A stretch of DNA of 62,000 nucleotides, taken from Gnetum montanum (Eukaryota; Streptophyta; Gnetopsida; Gnetales; Gnetaceae). The stretch covers positions 417,901 to 479,900 of the forward strand of contig MNCI01017783.1 in the NCBI GenBank assembly GCA_015680685.1, in the 5' to 3' direction. Positions 32,593 to 42,946 of this stretch are shown in pieces. The notes under the pieces were generated by a model. It ran no database searches. It was not told the DNA's origin and was given only the letters and a program-made list of their open reading frames with translations. The position numbers and the translations under genes are program-made. Numbering within the stretch: position 1 is the stretch's first letter; every line of letters begins with the position of its first letter.

Positions 32593-35426
32593 ATGGCCCC
32601 GAAATGGGGAAAACAGGAAGGTCTTGCTCAAGGTGGGATCAAACAACCTAGGAGAGGTGAAGGACAAGTTCCTGCTAGACAACATGCAGAGTAGGAGGAA
32701 TAATCATTTAGTATCCACCAAGAAGACCCTACTACTGTACAATCAAGGTAGGTAGAAGGAGGAGCTACTGCAACATCTGAACAGGGACGACATCTCACGT
32801 TGCCCCAGGATTGTGTTTAGGCCATCCATGAAAGTTCCATATTCACTGTAGTGATCATGGAATTAAACTTTAGACCTTTCACAGAATTTGCTTCAGACGC
32901 CATTAGGGATCACCTCAAAGGGTACCCATTATGGCCTACCCTCTTTGAAAGTGATGTCTGGTACTTAGGGGAAACGTACCAATTTTGGCACAACAAAGAA
33001 TAAGGCACCACGGTTAACATTTTTGGTGTGACTATTGATTTCTCTATTCAAGACATTTTAGAAGTATTAAACCTTCTGAATATAGGGCCAAAGGTTTCTC
33101 AGTTGTCTACCCCCTTAGACCCTGATGCATGATGAGTTTGGCTAGAAAGGACGTATGGCAAGGAAGATAAGATGTTTGGGGAGTTGACGATGGAAGAGAG
33201 GATTTATTTCAAAATAGGAATTTATCACATCTTCCCCACAAAAGGCTCAAAAAAATTTCAACATATGTGGCAAGAGGATGTGCAGTGTTGATAGGAAAGG
33301 TTAATGCTAACCTACCTCATCTATATCTTATGGAGATCTTGAGGTGGTTTGAAGAACAGAAGATAGGGAAGTTTGCGTTGCCCTTCCCTTGTCTTATCAA
33401 GAAGCTATGCAGACGTGCTGGTATCAGAGGATACACCAATGATGTTCTTCAAAAAGCCCAAAATTCTTCATATGCCGAACTGCTAAAGTTACTAGCTGCA
33501 AGGAAAATCACTGGTGAGATGCTGGGGCCAGAATAAGAAAAAGAACAGATGGCAAGGCCAACTGCAACTTAACTTGGAGGACCTAGCCAACTTCCAAGCA
33601 TGAGACCTAGCTAACAATAAGAAGTAGGTCCTAGCATGGGCCAACAGGATCAATCACCACCACCACCGTAAGATTACAAATCGTCGATGAGCCATCTCAT
33701 GGCCATTGTTGAGACAATCTGTTGGGGAAGTCATGATGACGAAAATCTCTTATGTGGCATCAATGATGCTGTACAGCCTACAGTTTCTACAGTTTCTATA
33801 GATCAGATAGGAGGAGGAGAGAGCACTTGGTCACAACAGATTTCAGGGAACGCTTCATCCTTTTAGGTGTAGTTAGAAACTAGTAAAGGAGCCATGGTGG
33901 TGGTCATGTAGCACTAAGATGCAGCAGGAGCTGTAGAAGTGGTCACAGACCACATTAAAGATTCATTCAATGTGCCTATTGTGCCACTGGTAGATCTTAC
34001 AGGAGCACAAGATGCTCAAACTTTGGCTGGTACCTCAATGACTTCTGTGAAACATGAGGATGTATTTGATTGATTGCTACAAATGGGACACGTAATGACG
34101 TTCTTGTTTAAGATCCCATAAAATGTTACAACAATACAATCAGACCTCATTTCCACCAAAGGAAAGTTGGTCTTAACGGAGATGAGGGCCAAGCATGCTG
34201 AAGCAGAAGTGCAAAGATTGCAAGAAAGGCTCGTGACCCTATAAGCAGCACAGTGGGATCCTTCTCAATTTGTTCCCGTAGACCAGCTAGACACTTTCAG
34301 AACTGAGCAAATTTCTAAATTATTGATAGAGAATAAAAGGGTGGCAAAAGAAAGAGAGAAGGCTATTTGGGATGCCTCTGCAACACAAGTGCAAACTTAT
34401 GCACATACCAAGGCACTCAAAGAAACAAATGACTTGTTGCTAACAACCTTTGGTTGACCTCTGTGGAGAAACAAATGACTTGTTGCTAACAAATGACTTG
34501 TTGCTAACAACCTTTGGTTGACCTCTGTGGAGAAACAAAAGAATGTTCTCAAAGAACATTTTCAATAGTTGCGAGAATAACTAATCAGGGTCAACTAGGA
34601 CATGAACCGTTTATCTAGGGAAAATCGAACAATCTCGATGGAGGAGGTACATGCCATCCATCAGAAGACGGCCATTGAAATAAGTGCATGGCAGAATAAG
34701 GCTAAATGACATGAGAAATTGAAGGAGCATTTTTGGAACTAGGTGGGGATGTATAAACAAATCATCAAGAAGGAGATCCATATGGCCAAGGTCCACATCC
34801 ATTCTCTCAGTGCACAACACACTGATTGGCAAGCCATATTGGACACATACACGTTTGTCAACTAGGTAGAAGTTAAGAGTTGGGACCTGCAGATCTAGGA
34901 CCTTACAAAGTACATGGAGTTGGCAAACCTGTGGTATGCCAACCTTGCCATATTAATAATAGGGTGCCCAAGAATGGAGCTTGAGCAATAGGTAGCCACC
35001 ACCTACCTAAAATATGAAATAGAATTTGTAGAATGCAAGACAATATTACAAAAATTGGAGGTTGCAAATTCTGAACAAGAGGTGGTCAAAGCAAGCTACC
35101 AGGGGCAGAAAGGTGTCGCAACAGACTTGGCTCGATGGCTCACAGATTTTCAAGAATATAGAGATAAAGCCAGAGCTTACGAGGAAGAATGGCAGGTGTT
35201 TGCAGCTTGGTATGTCAAAGAAAATAAAATTTTTCTACAACTACTATGCCCATGAGAGGTGCCAACTCCATCAAACATCAAAACATTAGCATGGACAGCA
35301 TAGGATCCCTAAATTGAAGAGGAGAAAATCCAAGCCATACTTCAATGCCATCAAATCCCAAGACTTGGAGCACAAGACAAGGGAAAGGCATCCATGGAGG
35401 AGCCACCACCACTAGGAACTATATGA
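32593..35426 (+). pseudogene. extra ORF in env position of R2 (copy 2)
   Basis: The product is unknown. It starts MAPKWGKQEGLAQGG right after a splice acceptor and ends EEPPPLGTI at a TGA at 35424. The conserved block reads MELNFRPFTEFASDAI, DVWYLGETYQFWHNKE, then YGKEDKMFGELTMEERIYFK (32850-33215). A second block, VARGCAVLIGKVNANLPHLY to RRAGIRGYTNDVL, is open at 33267-33536. From 33890 it is charged and coiled-coil-like (LTEMRAKHAEAEVQRLQERL), ending ARAYEEEWQVFAAWYVKENK. No signal peptide or membrane segment was seen, which argues against a classic envelope protein. Stops and frameshifts are present. The residue at the TAG shared by copies 1 and 3 is still CAA (Gln) here. Resemblance to Transposase_32 is unsearched. 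Confidence 0.75.
34423..34540 (+). repeat. tandem duplication inside the R2 extra ORF
   Basis: ACAAATGACTTGTTGCTAAC recurs at 34425, 34471 and, shortened, at 34491, with the downstream AACCTTTGGTTGACCTC copied as well. It lengthens the coiled-coil part and shifts frame. Confidence 0.85.
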
Positions 35427-35603
35427 GTTCCATCCAATTTTGTAGCTATAGGATTTCTTTTGCATTTTTTGTGCTATGTCTCAATTTTGTTCTAATTCCA
35501 CACTGCGGCATGAATCCATTCTCATCAGTTAATAATCCCATATCTATCCACTGTGTAATCAATGGACTTGTTCTCACTTTAACTCATGGACAAGTTTTCA
35601 TTC

Positions 35604-35616
35604 AGTCATGGGGGTA
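35604..35616 (+). other. polypurine tract of R2
   Basis: AGTCATGGGGGTA abuts the LTR start TGATGAG at 35617. Confidence 0.85.
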
Positions 35617-36560
35617 TGATGAGTCATGAATTATTGGCTACAATATCACACCCATGATATCGTGTACGTGATATCACGTATGCAATATCATAGCCTAGAT
35701 GTGATATTGCATACGTGATATTGCAGCCTATCTCCTCATCTATAAATAAGAGGCGGCTCTCCCTTGTTCCTCATCCTAGGCTAGAAGTAGGGAAAATCTG
35801 GTAGATTGATCACTCCAGAGATAGANAATTGATCACTCCAGAGAAAATATTTTCCATGTGCCCATAGTAGAAGTCCTAAAGTGAATGGATCTTTATTCGA
35901 GCAACATTGTACCTGAACACAAGTTGTGTATGGCAATAAAGATGAACTTCCTGGATAAACCTTGTAGTGCATGGAATAGGATTATATTTAAATGTTATTT
36001 ATTGCTTTCTCTCTCACCCTTATCTCCTAGTAATGCAGAATGAGTACAACTTGATTACGAGCATTTAAGGATGTGTATGGATGATCAAGGAATGGATGCT
36101 CATTGCACTTAGGATAGATTAGCTTTCTCAACCCTTTCTTCCTAGTTAAGTGCCTTAGTACGACCACTTCGAGCATATGTGTTACATGTGGTAATCCCAG
36201 TGACGATTAGCATTTTGTAGCCACGGTTGCATCGGTTTAGGGTGTGTACGGTAAGTGGGAATGGATGTTGACGCTAGGTAATTTAGACTTAGTCATTAGT
36301 TAGAGTTAGTAATTAGTTTTTCAACCCTTCACCTTGTTAGCATAGGAGACATAAAACATCAAAAGCTATAAAAATCATATACCTCAGACTTACTTAACCA
36401 TACACGGTGACAACTACAAGTAATTCTGGGAAGAGAATGAATGGTTAACCTTAAGTGTTCCATAAGGCATGTAGGCATTTAGTTTGTGGAGTTCGACTGG
36501 ATCGCGCGTGCTACACTTGTATTCGTATGGTTGAGTGTAGGGGTACCTTGCCACTCATCA
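35617..36560 (+). repeat. chimeric LTR shared by R2 and R3
   Basis: The first 130 bp or so (TGATGAGTCATGAATTATTGG through CTCCTCATCTATAAATAAGAGG) match LTR-A of R2. From the base after the TATA box on (CTCTCCCTTGTTCC...) the sequence matches the LTR-B at 42002-42946 for more than 800 bp and no longer matches LTR-A. The switch is at the shared TATAAATAAGAGG (35741-35753). A short duplication around an N at 35826 is an assembly flaw. Confidence 0.88.
35642..35748 (+). promoter_or_regulatory. chimeric LTR promoter: two phased GATATC arrays and TATA box
   Basis: Hexamers start at 35642, 35656, 35670 and 35684 (14-bp period; spacers ACACCCAT, GTGTACGT, ACGTATGC), then at 35703 and 35717 (GATATT, spacer GCATACGT). 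TATAAATA is at 35741-35748. Confidence 0.83.
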
Positions 36561-36561
36561 T

Positions 36562-36579
36562 TGGTGTTGTTGCCGGGGA
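36562..36579 (+). other. primer-binding site, tRNA-Asp type (R3)
   Basis: TGGTGTTGTTGCCGGGGA differs from the tRNA-Asp complement only by three C-to-T changes. Confidence 0.88.
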
Positions 36580-36706
36580 CTAAGTGTTTATGCGCGAAGT
36601 AGGACATAAGAGATTATTTACATCATTGGGAGCTTAAATGAACCTTAGGGTTAATCAAATAAGAAAAAAATAAATAATGGTAAAATTAGCACACCTATAA
36701 GACATC

Positions 36707-39700
36707 ATGTCTTCTTCTTCTTCTCACAAGAGCACATCACCTAAGGATCATACAAAGAACAGTCGGCAATCAAAAACACATAACTGAAATCAACCAAGTC
36801 CTAAACAATGCCGAATAGTCTATACTCATCCCGATGAGTATATTCCAAACTTTACCTTTATCCTCCATCAAGATGAACAACTGCGATGGAGAGATTTGCA
36901 AGGTAACATCATGTTACCCCCAAATCGATCAGTCCCTAACATGTTCCTCCGTGCTTTGGCACAGATTAGCGTGATAGGATTGTATGCCGAATATGTTGTA
37001 GAAGACCTTGACATGAGGGATTACCATTCCATAGAAGCACAACATATCAGGGATGCAAGGTAGGAGAGCCAACATACACTGTTGAAGGGCAAAGAGGCCC
37101 CACATGTCCTAATTGAAACTAGAGATGGTGGACCATTTACAATAGGTTCTCTATCAAAAGATGTTCCCTCTCCTAATGATGGTAAGGAGGTTGGGTATCA
37201 GAACCTACCCTCAACGATACAAAACCTTGCTTTTGATGCCTGTGAACACCAACTATTCATAAAGGGAACAACAACTCATGATAAGGATGGGTACTTAGAT
37301 CATCATCACGATCGGGGCCATAGCAGCTGAAGAGAACGTAAGAAACATTGCCATGGCAATGGTTCCCCTTCTTCTTCTTCTTCTTCATCTCATCACTCAC
37401 CCTCTCCTTCCACATCTGGGCGCAGCCACCATGAGCATAATGGTGAGGATAGAGGTAGGAAAAATGAGAGACCTCGACGAGAAAGTCGAGAGAGAGGATA
37501 AGGGCATGAAAGAAGGGAGAGTAGGGAACAAGAGAGGCATTATAGGCGTCATGAAAGAGATGATCATGAAGAACCCCTACTCGCAACCCGAAGTATACTT
37601 AACATAATAGAGGCAGTGAGAATCCCAACAAGGCATTTAAAAGATAGTCGGATCAAGCGCTTAGACATGAACAACATCCCACGCTTTGAAGGGGGATACA
37701 ATGCAGATCTACAACATCATTTATAGGCATTCCACGATGCCTGTGGCTTGCAGAACATAGAAAATGAGTGGAAGAAAGCTAAGTTGTTTCCCAAGACACT
37801 TACCAAGGAAGCAGAGAGTTGGTACCGATCCTTAGAACCGGAGACCATTAGGAGGTGGAGTACAATGTTAGAACTCTTCAATGATAAGTATCAGACATAC
37901 TCTAGAGTGTTCAACTTGAGTAAGTAGATCCAAGGATGGAAGCAAGGAAATCATGAACCCTTGGATGCTGCCATGGGCTGCTACTATGCATTGTTACATT
38001 GTTGCCCGGGCCATGGTTACACACGACAAGATCAACTCCACCACATCGTAGATGGGATAAGGTATGAAACTAGGAGAACCCTTGGGACTTATGCCCAAGG
38101 GCAATTATCAGAACTTAGATCCCATTAGGTTCATCACTTGTTGGAACAAGTAGCAAAAGAAGAAGGGGAGCTACGAAAAAGGGAAAGCGCAGAAGAATAC
38201 AACCGTGATCCCTCTCTTCTAAAGAAGGGAGTGAGATTTTGCAATGAAGAGGATGAGTCACCACTCAAAGAGTTGGTGAACAGAAAAACCTTGCTAATTT
38301 AGAAGTTAACAACAGAAATAGCGGCTAAGGTAAATGATGTATGGAGTTCCTTAGATTCTAGACTTAAAACTATCTTGGAAATTGTAGAAGAGTCTAAGGT
38401 GGAACAAAGTAGTGAGAAAGGTAAGACAAAGTGGAGAGATTTAGACCTTGCACATAACAAGTGTAAGAAAAAAATTACTAACTACGATGTGGCTATAGAT
38501 TCGGACACAGACGATGACAATGGATGTGAGATCTACCACTATAACCATCCTAAGGGATGTTGTCCAATCATCTCACATCTACAAGAGTCTGTGGTGTATG
38601 TGCTCAACCCAAGACTTAATCAATGGCAGACACCCCGAAGGTTACCTTATCCTCAAGGTAACCCAAGACAGTTCCACCAACTGTTAACATACTATCCAAG
38701 TGGAACTCCACCACAACCCATCGGACAACATCAGTAGTGGCAATACTCACAGTCATGGGGGATGCCATCGCCAAAACATCAATACCCTTATCGGCAACAA
38801 GACCCATATGGATATTATGTGCAGCAGCTGATTTCTCCAAGTGACTCTATGGGTCACACAACTCCCCAACATCACTACCAAGTTTGGGAGTACTTTAGAA
38901 GGACTCCTTCTTCTCCATACTCACACCATCCTCCTAATCCATTTGCACCTCTTCCACCAGTAGTTCCCATAACACCTCCTGCTCCAACAATGCAAGGGGA
39001 ACTTCCTACTCAACCACAACAAAATCACACTATGAGAGTTGTAAATATTCAACCTACTACTGGTTCTAATAACTGTAAAAAGAGAAGACCCTTCTTCAGA
39101 ACTGAAAGCCCAGAGAAAATCTTGTAACAACAAGCAGTTGAGCCCATGTACACTCCTCCACCATCTAACACTTTGGAGCATCCTTCCATCCAACAATAGA
39201 GCTTCACGCAGACGGTTATGTTAACGCATACCGTAACCGATTGGATCAAGGTAGGCCACCTTCCTAGGAAACTAATTGACCTTGGGAGTCCCTTAATCTA
39301 CCTCCAAGTTGCCAGGAATGAACCACATAGGGCTCTTCTTGACTCAGGTTCCGGAGTCAGCTTAATTTCATGAGAGATGTATCAAGCCTAGAACCTACCC
39401 CAACTTAAGAAGAGTAACATTCAACTAGAGCTGGCAGACCAGTCCATCACCATTCCCTTGGGATTTGTGAAGGAAATCATTACCACTATGTGTGGTTGGT
39501 CCTACCCAGCTGATTTCCTGGTGATTGAAGTTAACAACAACAAAGGGGACTTCCCAATTATAATGGGAAGGGCATAACTAAGCACTGTAGATGCATGCCT
39601 TAGGATCCACAATCTTTTCTTGAAAATCTCTAAGATAAACATTTATGGAAAGATTGAGAAGAGGAGAGTTCCATGCATCACATATAGTGATTCATCGGGT

Positions 39701-39964
39701 GATGACATGGAGGAAATGCCTCCATGTGACAGGTGTTCCCTTAAAACTTTGAAACAAAGATGCCTGTATGTAGCAACCACACAACAAGTAGTAGACACCC
39801 CATGGTTGATAGCTACTCGAAGTAGCAACCAAATATGCATGGAAAGAACTGAGGAAACAAACCATGCCAACAACGAAGGCATAGACACATTGAAATATGA
39901 GCCTCGCCAACTTCCACCCCTTAATCTAAGATCATCAATTGGGAGAAGTTGGGCACTTCTATGA
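36707..39964 (+). pseudogene. gag-pro: gag-protease of R3: one frame, nonsense changes only
   Basis: A single frame of 1,086 codons runs from ATG 36707 to the stop at 39962 with no frameshift. About 14 in-frame stops interrupt it, of which I read 8 TAG, 3 TGA and 3 TAA. Domains in order: an N-terminal region (FTFILHQDEQLRWRDLQGN); a Ser/Arg-rich stretch (37360-37560); capsid (RLDMNNIPRFEGGYNADLQH, YRSLEPETIRRWSTMLELFN, LGTYAQGQLSELRSH); a knuckle decayed to C-x2-Y-x3-H-x3-C (CEIYHYNHPKGC); a Pro/Gln-rich tail (38640-39060); then a retropepsin with an intact DSG (RALLDSGSGVSLIS, about 39328-39370) and FPIIMGRA. This is the best preserved gag here. Confidence 0.92.
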
Positions 39965-41988
39965 AATTCAAACAGGCACTCATTATTTTGGATCTCTCCC
40001 TTTCCATTCATTCATGGGGGAGATGGCCACCTATGCTAATCATATGGGACCCTCAGTTCTTTTTTGATTTTTGTTTTACACATTTTTGTTTTACAAAGTT
40101 TTTTTTACACGTTTTTTTCTTACACATTTTTGTTTTACAAATTTCTTTAACTTTTCTTGTTTTTGTTTTACAACATCGTTATACTTTTTTATTTTGTGTG
40201 TGTTTGTGTGTGTGTATGTGTGTGATCCACCTTGTAATTTTGTCACCTAATAAGTGTTCGGAATGATGGTACAAACTGTTTTCATATTGATTGCTAATGT
40301 TTGGTTTTTACCTTTAAGTCACAATGTTGATACTAAGGTATGTTCCTTTTGATATGGTAGGCAATGAGCTCACCTCATCCATCCATCCACCAGTTTCTAT
40401 GGTCTCCCTCGGCTTGGAAATGTATAGTCCCCGTTCTAATAAGAACTTTAACAAATTGGTGACTGGACATTTCTCAAACTAAGGAAGGACTCAAGGATTG
40501 AAAAGGGTGTGACTTCAAGGGAACTTGATGCATTTGTGTTGGCTGTTCTCTTGGGTGCTTGGGTGCTTTCTTCTTGAGTTTTCTTACCATTTTGATGTCA
40601 ATAAATTATCGGGAAGCTGAGCAAATAAAAATAACAAAGTCTTTGCATGGTGTGGTTCTCACGCATAAAAACACAAAACACAAAAGCAAAAAAAAAGAAA
40701 AGAAAAAAAAGTGAGAATTCAAAGCACACCCCTTAGACAAAATAATTCTTTGGGCTACAAGCACTGGTTATGGAACTAAAAGTGTTCCCTCTAACTAAGG
40801 CCCTTCTTTCTTTCCATTCTCTTCTCATTTGTTTTGTCGAAATGGTGGTGGCTCTTAGAGAAGGCATTCTTGTTACTTCAAGAGGATGGATTGGACGAAT
40901 GCATTGATGCGAAGTCACTGGATGTGGTTGGTTTGAGGCCAGAGTTGGAATGAGATTTGCTAAGTCACATTAACCATAACATACACAAGGGGCTGTACAC
41001 CACCTTGTTCTTGGGATTCCATTCCATTCTCTCCTCTCCATCCTTCTCTCCATTGTTCACCTCATTGCTGGTTGTATCATTAGTGTATATATTTTGGTTG
41101 ATGCATTGTTTTCTTTTTGGTAAATTCTTGTGGTTAAGACTTTAACTCTTGTTTCAATTGACATTCCGAGAGCCTACAGACTCTTTGAATGTGGGTCTGT
41201 TAGCGCACTAAGGGCATGAGCCTACTTTGGGGAGGACCCATTAACATTCCTATTTGGTGCACCAGTTAAATTATTTTTCCTAACATTTTTGCAATTAATT
41301 TTATTTTGTTCATTACCATCTTGACATCCATTTCATCGATGCTATAGTTGTCCCTTTTTATCTATCTTTCTTATTTCTTTTCTTTCTCCATTCTAATGCT
41401 ACCGAAGGTTCACGATTAGTCATGGGGATACGGGGCCCGATTTTTTCAATTTTATCCTAGCCCCGATTTTTTTGATTTTTTCCTAACCCCTACACCTTCA
41501 TTAGTCATCATTATTATATATCCAAATCCATATCAGCCATACCACAACCTAGCCAATGGACCTTTCACCACAGCAATGTATCAATTACATGATGATTCAT
41601 TTACCCTTGCTAATATAAGATTGTGTTGTATGTGTAGATGGTAATCATACAACAACAGATTGGATTTGGAAGGAACACATGGAATGGAGCAGTGCTACAA
41701 CAGCTATGCAAGGAGCAAGATCGATGATGCGCTTATGGATGGACAACGAAAGGCGCAATCTAGGTATTGGTAGCAGCAACACTTCTTTCTCTCTCTCTCT
41801 CTTTCTTAGCTACCAACTAAAGCCTAATGTCAATGTAATAAGGTGTTCATCCTTGTTGTCATGAATACCAGTTTTGTCAAGTCTTGTAATGATGATCCGT
41901 TCACATGTCATCCCATTAGTTTCATTCCCCTCAATAATCCCATACCTTCCCAATATTTTGTAAGGAACTTGAGGACGAGTTTTCATTC
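39965..41988 (+). other. non-coding 3' internal region of R3
   Basis: A polypurine-like TTCATGGGGGAGATGG at 40011 directly follows the protease frame. T-rich tandem text (TTTTTGTTTTACA units, 40070-40170) comes next. Blocks shared with R1 and R2 appear at 40490 (GTGTGACTTCAAGGGAACTT) and 41200-41250 (GAGCCTACTTTGGGGAGGAC). A second polypurine-like AGTCATGGGGATA is at 41418. No pol or extra ORF is left. Confidence 0.7.
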
Positions 41989-42001
41989 AGTCATGGGGGT
42001 A
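41989..42001 (+). other. polypurine tract of R3
   Basis: AGTCATGGGGGTA is followed by the LTR start TGTTGAG at 42002. Confidence 0.85.
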
Positions 42002-42946
42002 TGTTGAGATGTGATACGCATAGGCCGCGATATGGCGTACGCGATATCGCAGTCGTGGCGATATCGCATTCCTTGCGATCGCGTACGTGATATCATGTCG
42101 TCCCCTATGATATCGCATACGCGATATTGCAGTGCACTGCAATATCTATAAATAAGAGGCAGCTCTCCCTTATTTCCTCATCCTAGGCTATAAGTAGGGA
42201 AACTATGGCAGATTGATCACTCCAGAGATAGAATATTTTCCATGTGCCCGTAGTAGGAGTCCTAAAGTGAACAGATCTTTATTTGAGCAACATTGTACTT
42301 GAACACAAGTTGTGTACAACAATAAAGATGAACTTCTTGGATAAACCTTGCAGTGCATGGAATAGGATTTTATTTAAATGTTATTTATTGCTTTCTCTCT
42401 TACCCTTATCTCCTAGTAATGCGGAATGAGTACAACTTGATTACGAGCATTTAAGGATGTGTACGGATGATCAAGGAATGGATGCTCATCACACTTAGGC
42501 TAGATTAGCTTTCTCAACCCTTTCCTCCTAGTTAAGTGCCTCAGTACGACCACTTCGAGCATGTGCGTTACGTGTGGTAATCCCAGTAACGATTAGCATT
42601 TGGTAGCAACGATTGCATCGGTTCAGGATGTGTACGGTAAGTGGGAATGGATGCTGACGCTAGGTAATTTAGACTTAGTCATTATTTAGAGTTAGTAATT
42701 AGTTTCTCAACCCTTCACCTTGTTAGCATAGGATACATAAAACATAAAAAGCTATAAAAATCATATACCTCAGACTTACTTAACCATACACCATGACAAC
42801 TACAAGTAAGTCTAGGAAGATAACGAATGGTTAACCTTAAGTGTTCCATGAAGCGTGTAGGCATTTAGTCTATGGAGTTTGACTAGATCGCACATGCTAC
42901 GCTCGTATTCATATAGTTGAGTGTAGGTGTACCTTGCCACTCATCA
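42002..42946 (+). repeat. 3' LTR of R3 (LTR-B)
   Basis: The 945-bp LTR begins TGTTGAGATGTGATACGC and ends CACTCATCA. After its TATA box it is nearly collinear with 35754-36560. Its U3 upstream of the TATA box is different from LTR-A and longer. Confidence 0.9.
42027..42154 (+). promoter_or_regulatory. LTR-B promoter: dense palindromic GATATC array and TATA box
   Basis: GATATG (42029) and GATATC (42043) are separated by GCGTACGC. GATATC at 42060 forms a perfect GCGATATCGC palindrome. GATC at 42077 and GATATC at 42089 flank GCGTACGT. GATATC (42109) and GATATT (42123) flank GCATACGC. A perfect 24-bp palindrome, half-site GATATTGCAGTG, spans 42123-42146 and abuts TATAAATA at 42147-42154. The 8-bp spacers alternate purine and pyrimidine without exception. 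Confidence 0.85.

Larger units (their letters stand above)
27727..36560 (+). mobile_element. R2: Athila-like element with gag and extra ORF, no pol
   Basis: From the 5' LTR (27727-28586) R2 runs through a tRNA-Asp primer site, gag ending in its own stop at 30710, a non-coding region, an internal promoter, an intron, the extra ORF and a polypurine tract at 35604-35616. Protease, RT, RNase H and integrase are absent: 30711-32050 holds no such motif on either strand. Its 3' LTR (35617-36560) also serves as the 5' LTR of R3 and is chimeric. R2 would depend on pol supplied in trans. Confidence 0.85.
35617..42946 (+). mobile_element. R3: Athila-like gag-protease element, non-autonomous
   Basis: The element has the chimeric LTR (35617-36560), a tRNA-Asp primer site, one gag-protease frame (36707-39964), about 2 kb of non-coding DNA, a polypurine tract and a 3' LTR-B (42002-42946). 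RT, RNase H, integrase and the extra ORF are missing. Only relics of the region before the extra ORF remain (AGTCATGGGGATA at 41418). The shape is that of a gag-protease derivative needing pol in trans. Confidence 0.85.

Noticed and set aside
37353-37607. Plus-strand ORF of 84 codons, and its minus-strand shadow at 37257-37586, as genes
   Set aside because: Both overlap the Ser/Arg-rich part of the R3 gag in other frames, and the gag frame is supported by alignment to R1.
40070-40220. T-rich TTTTTGTTTTACA units as a CRISPR-like or regulated repeat array
   Set aside because: Units are irregular, low-complexity and match the T-rich tract that follows gag in R2 and R4; slippage explains them.
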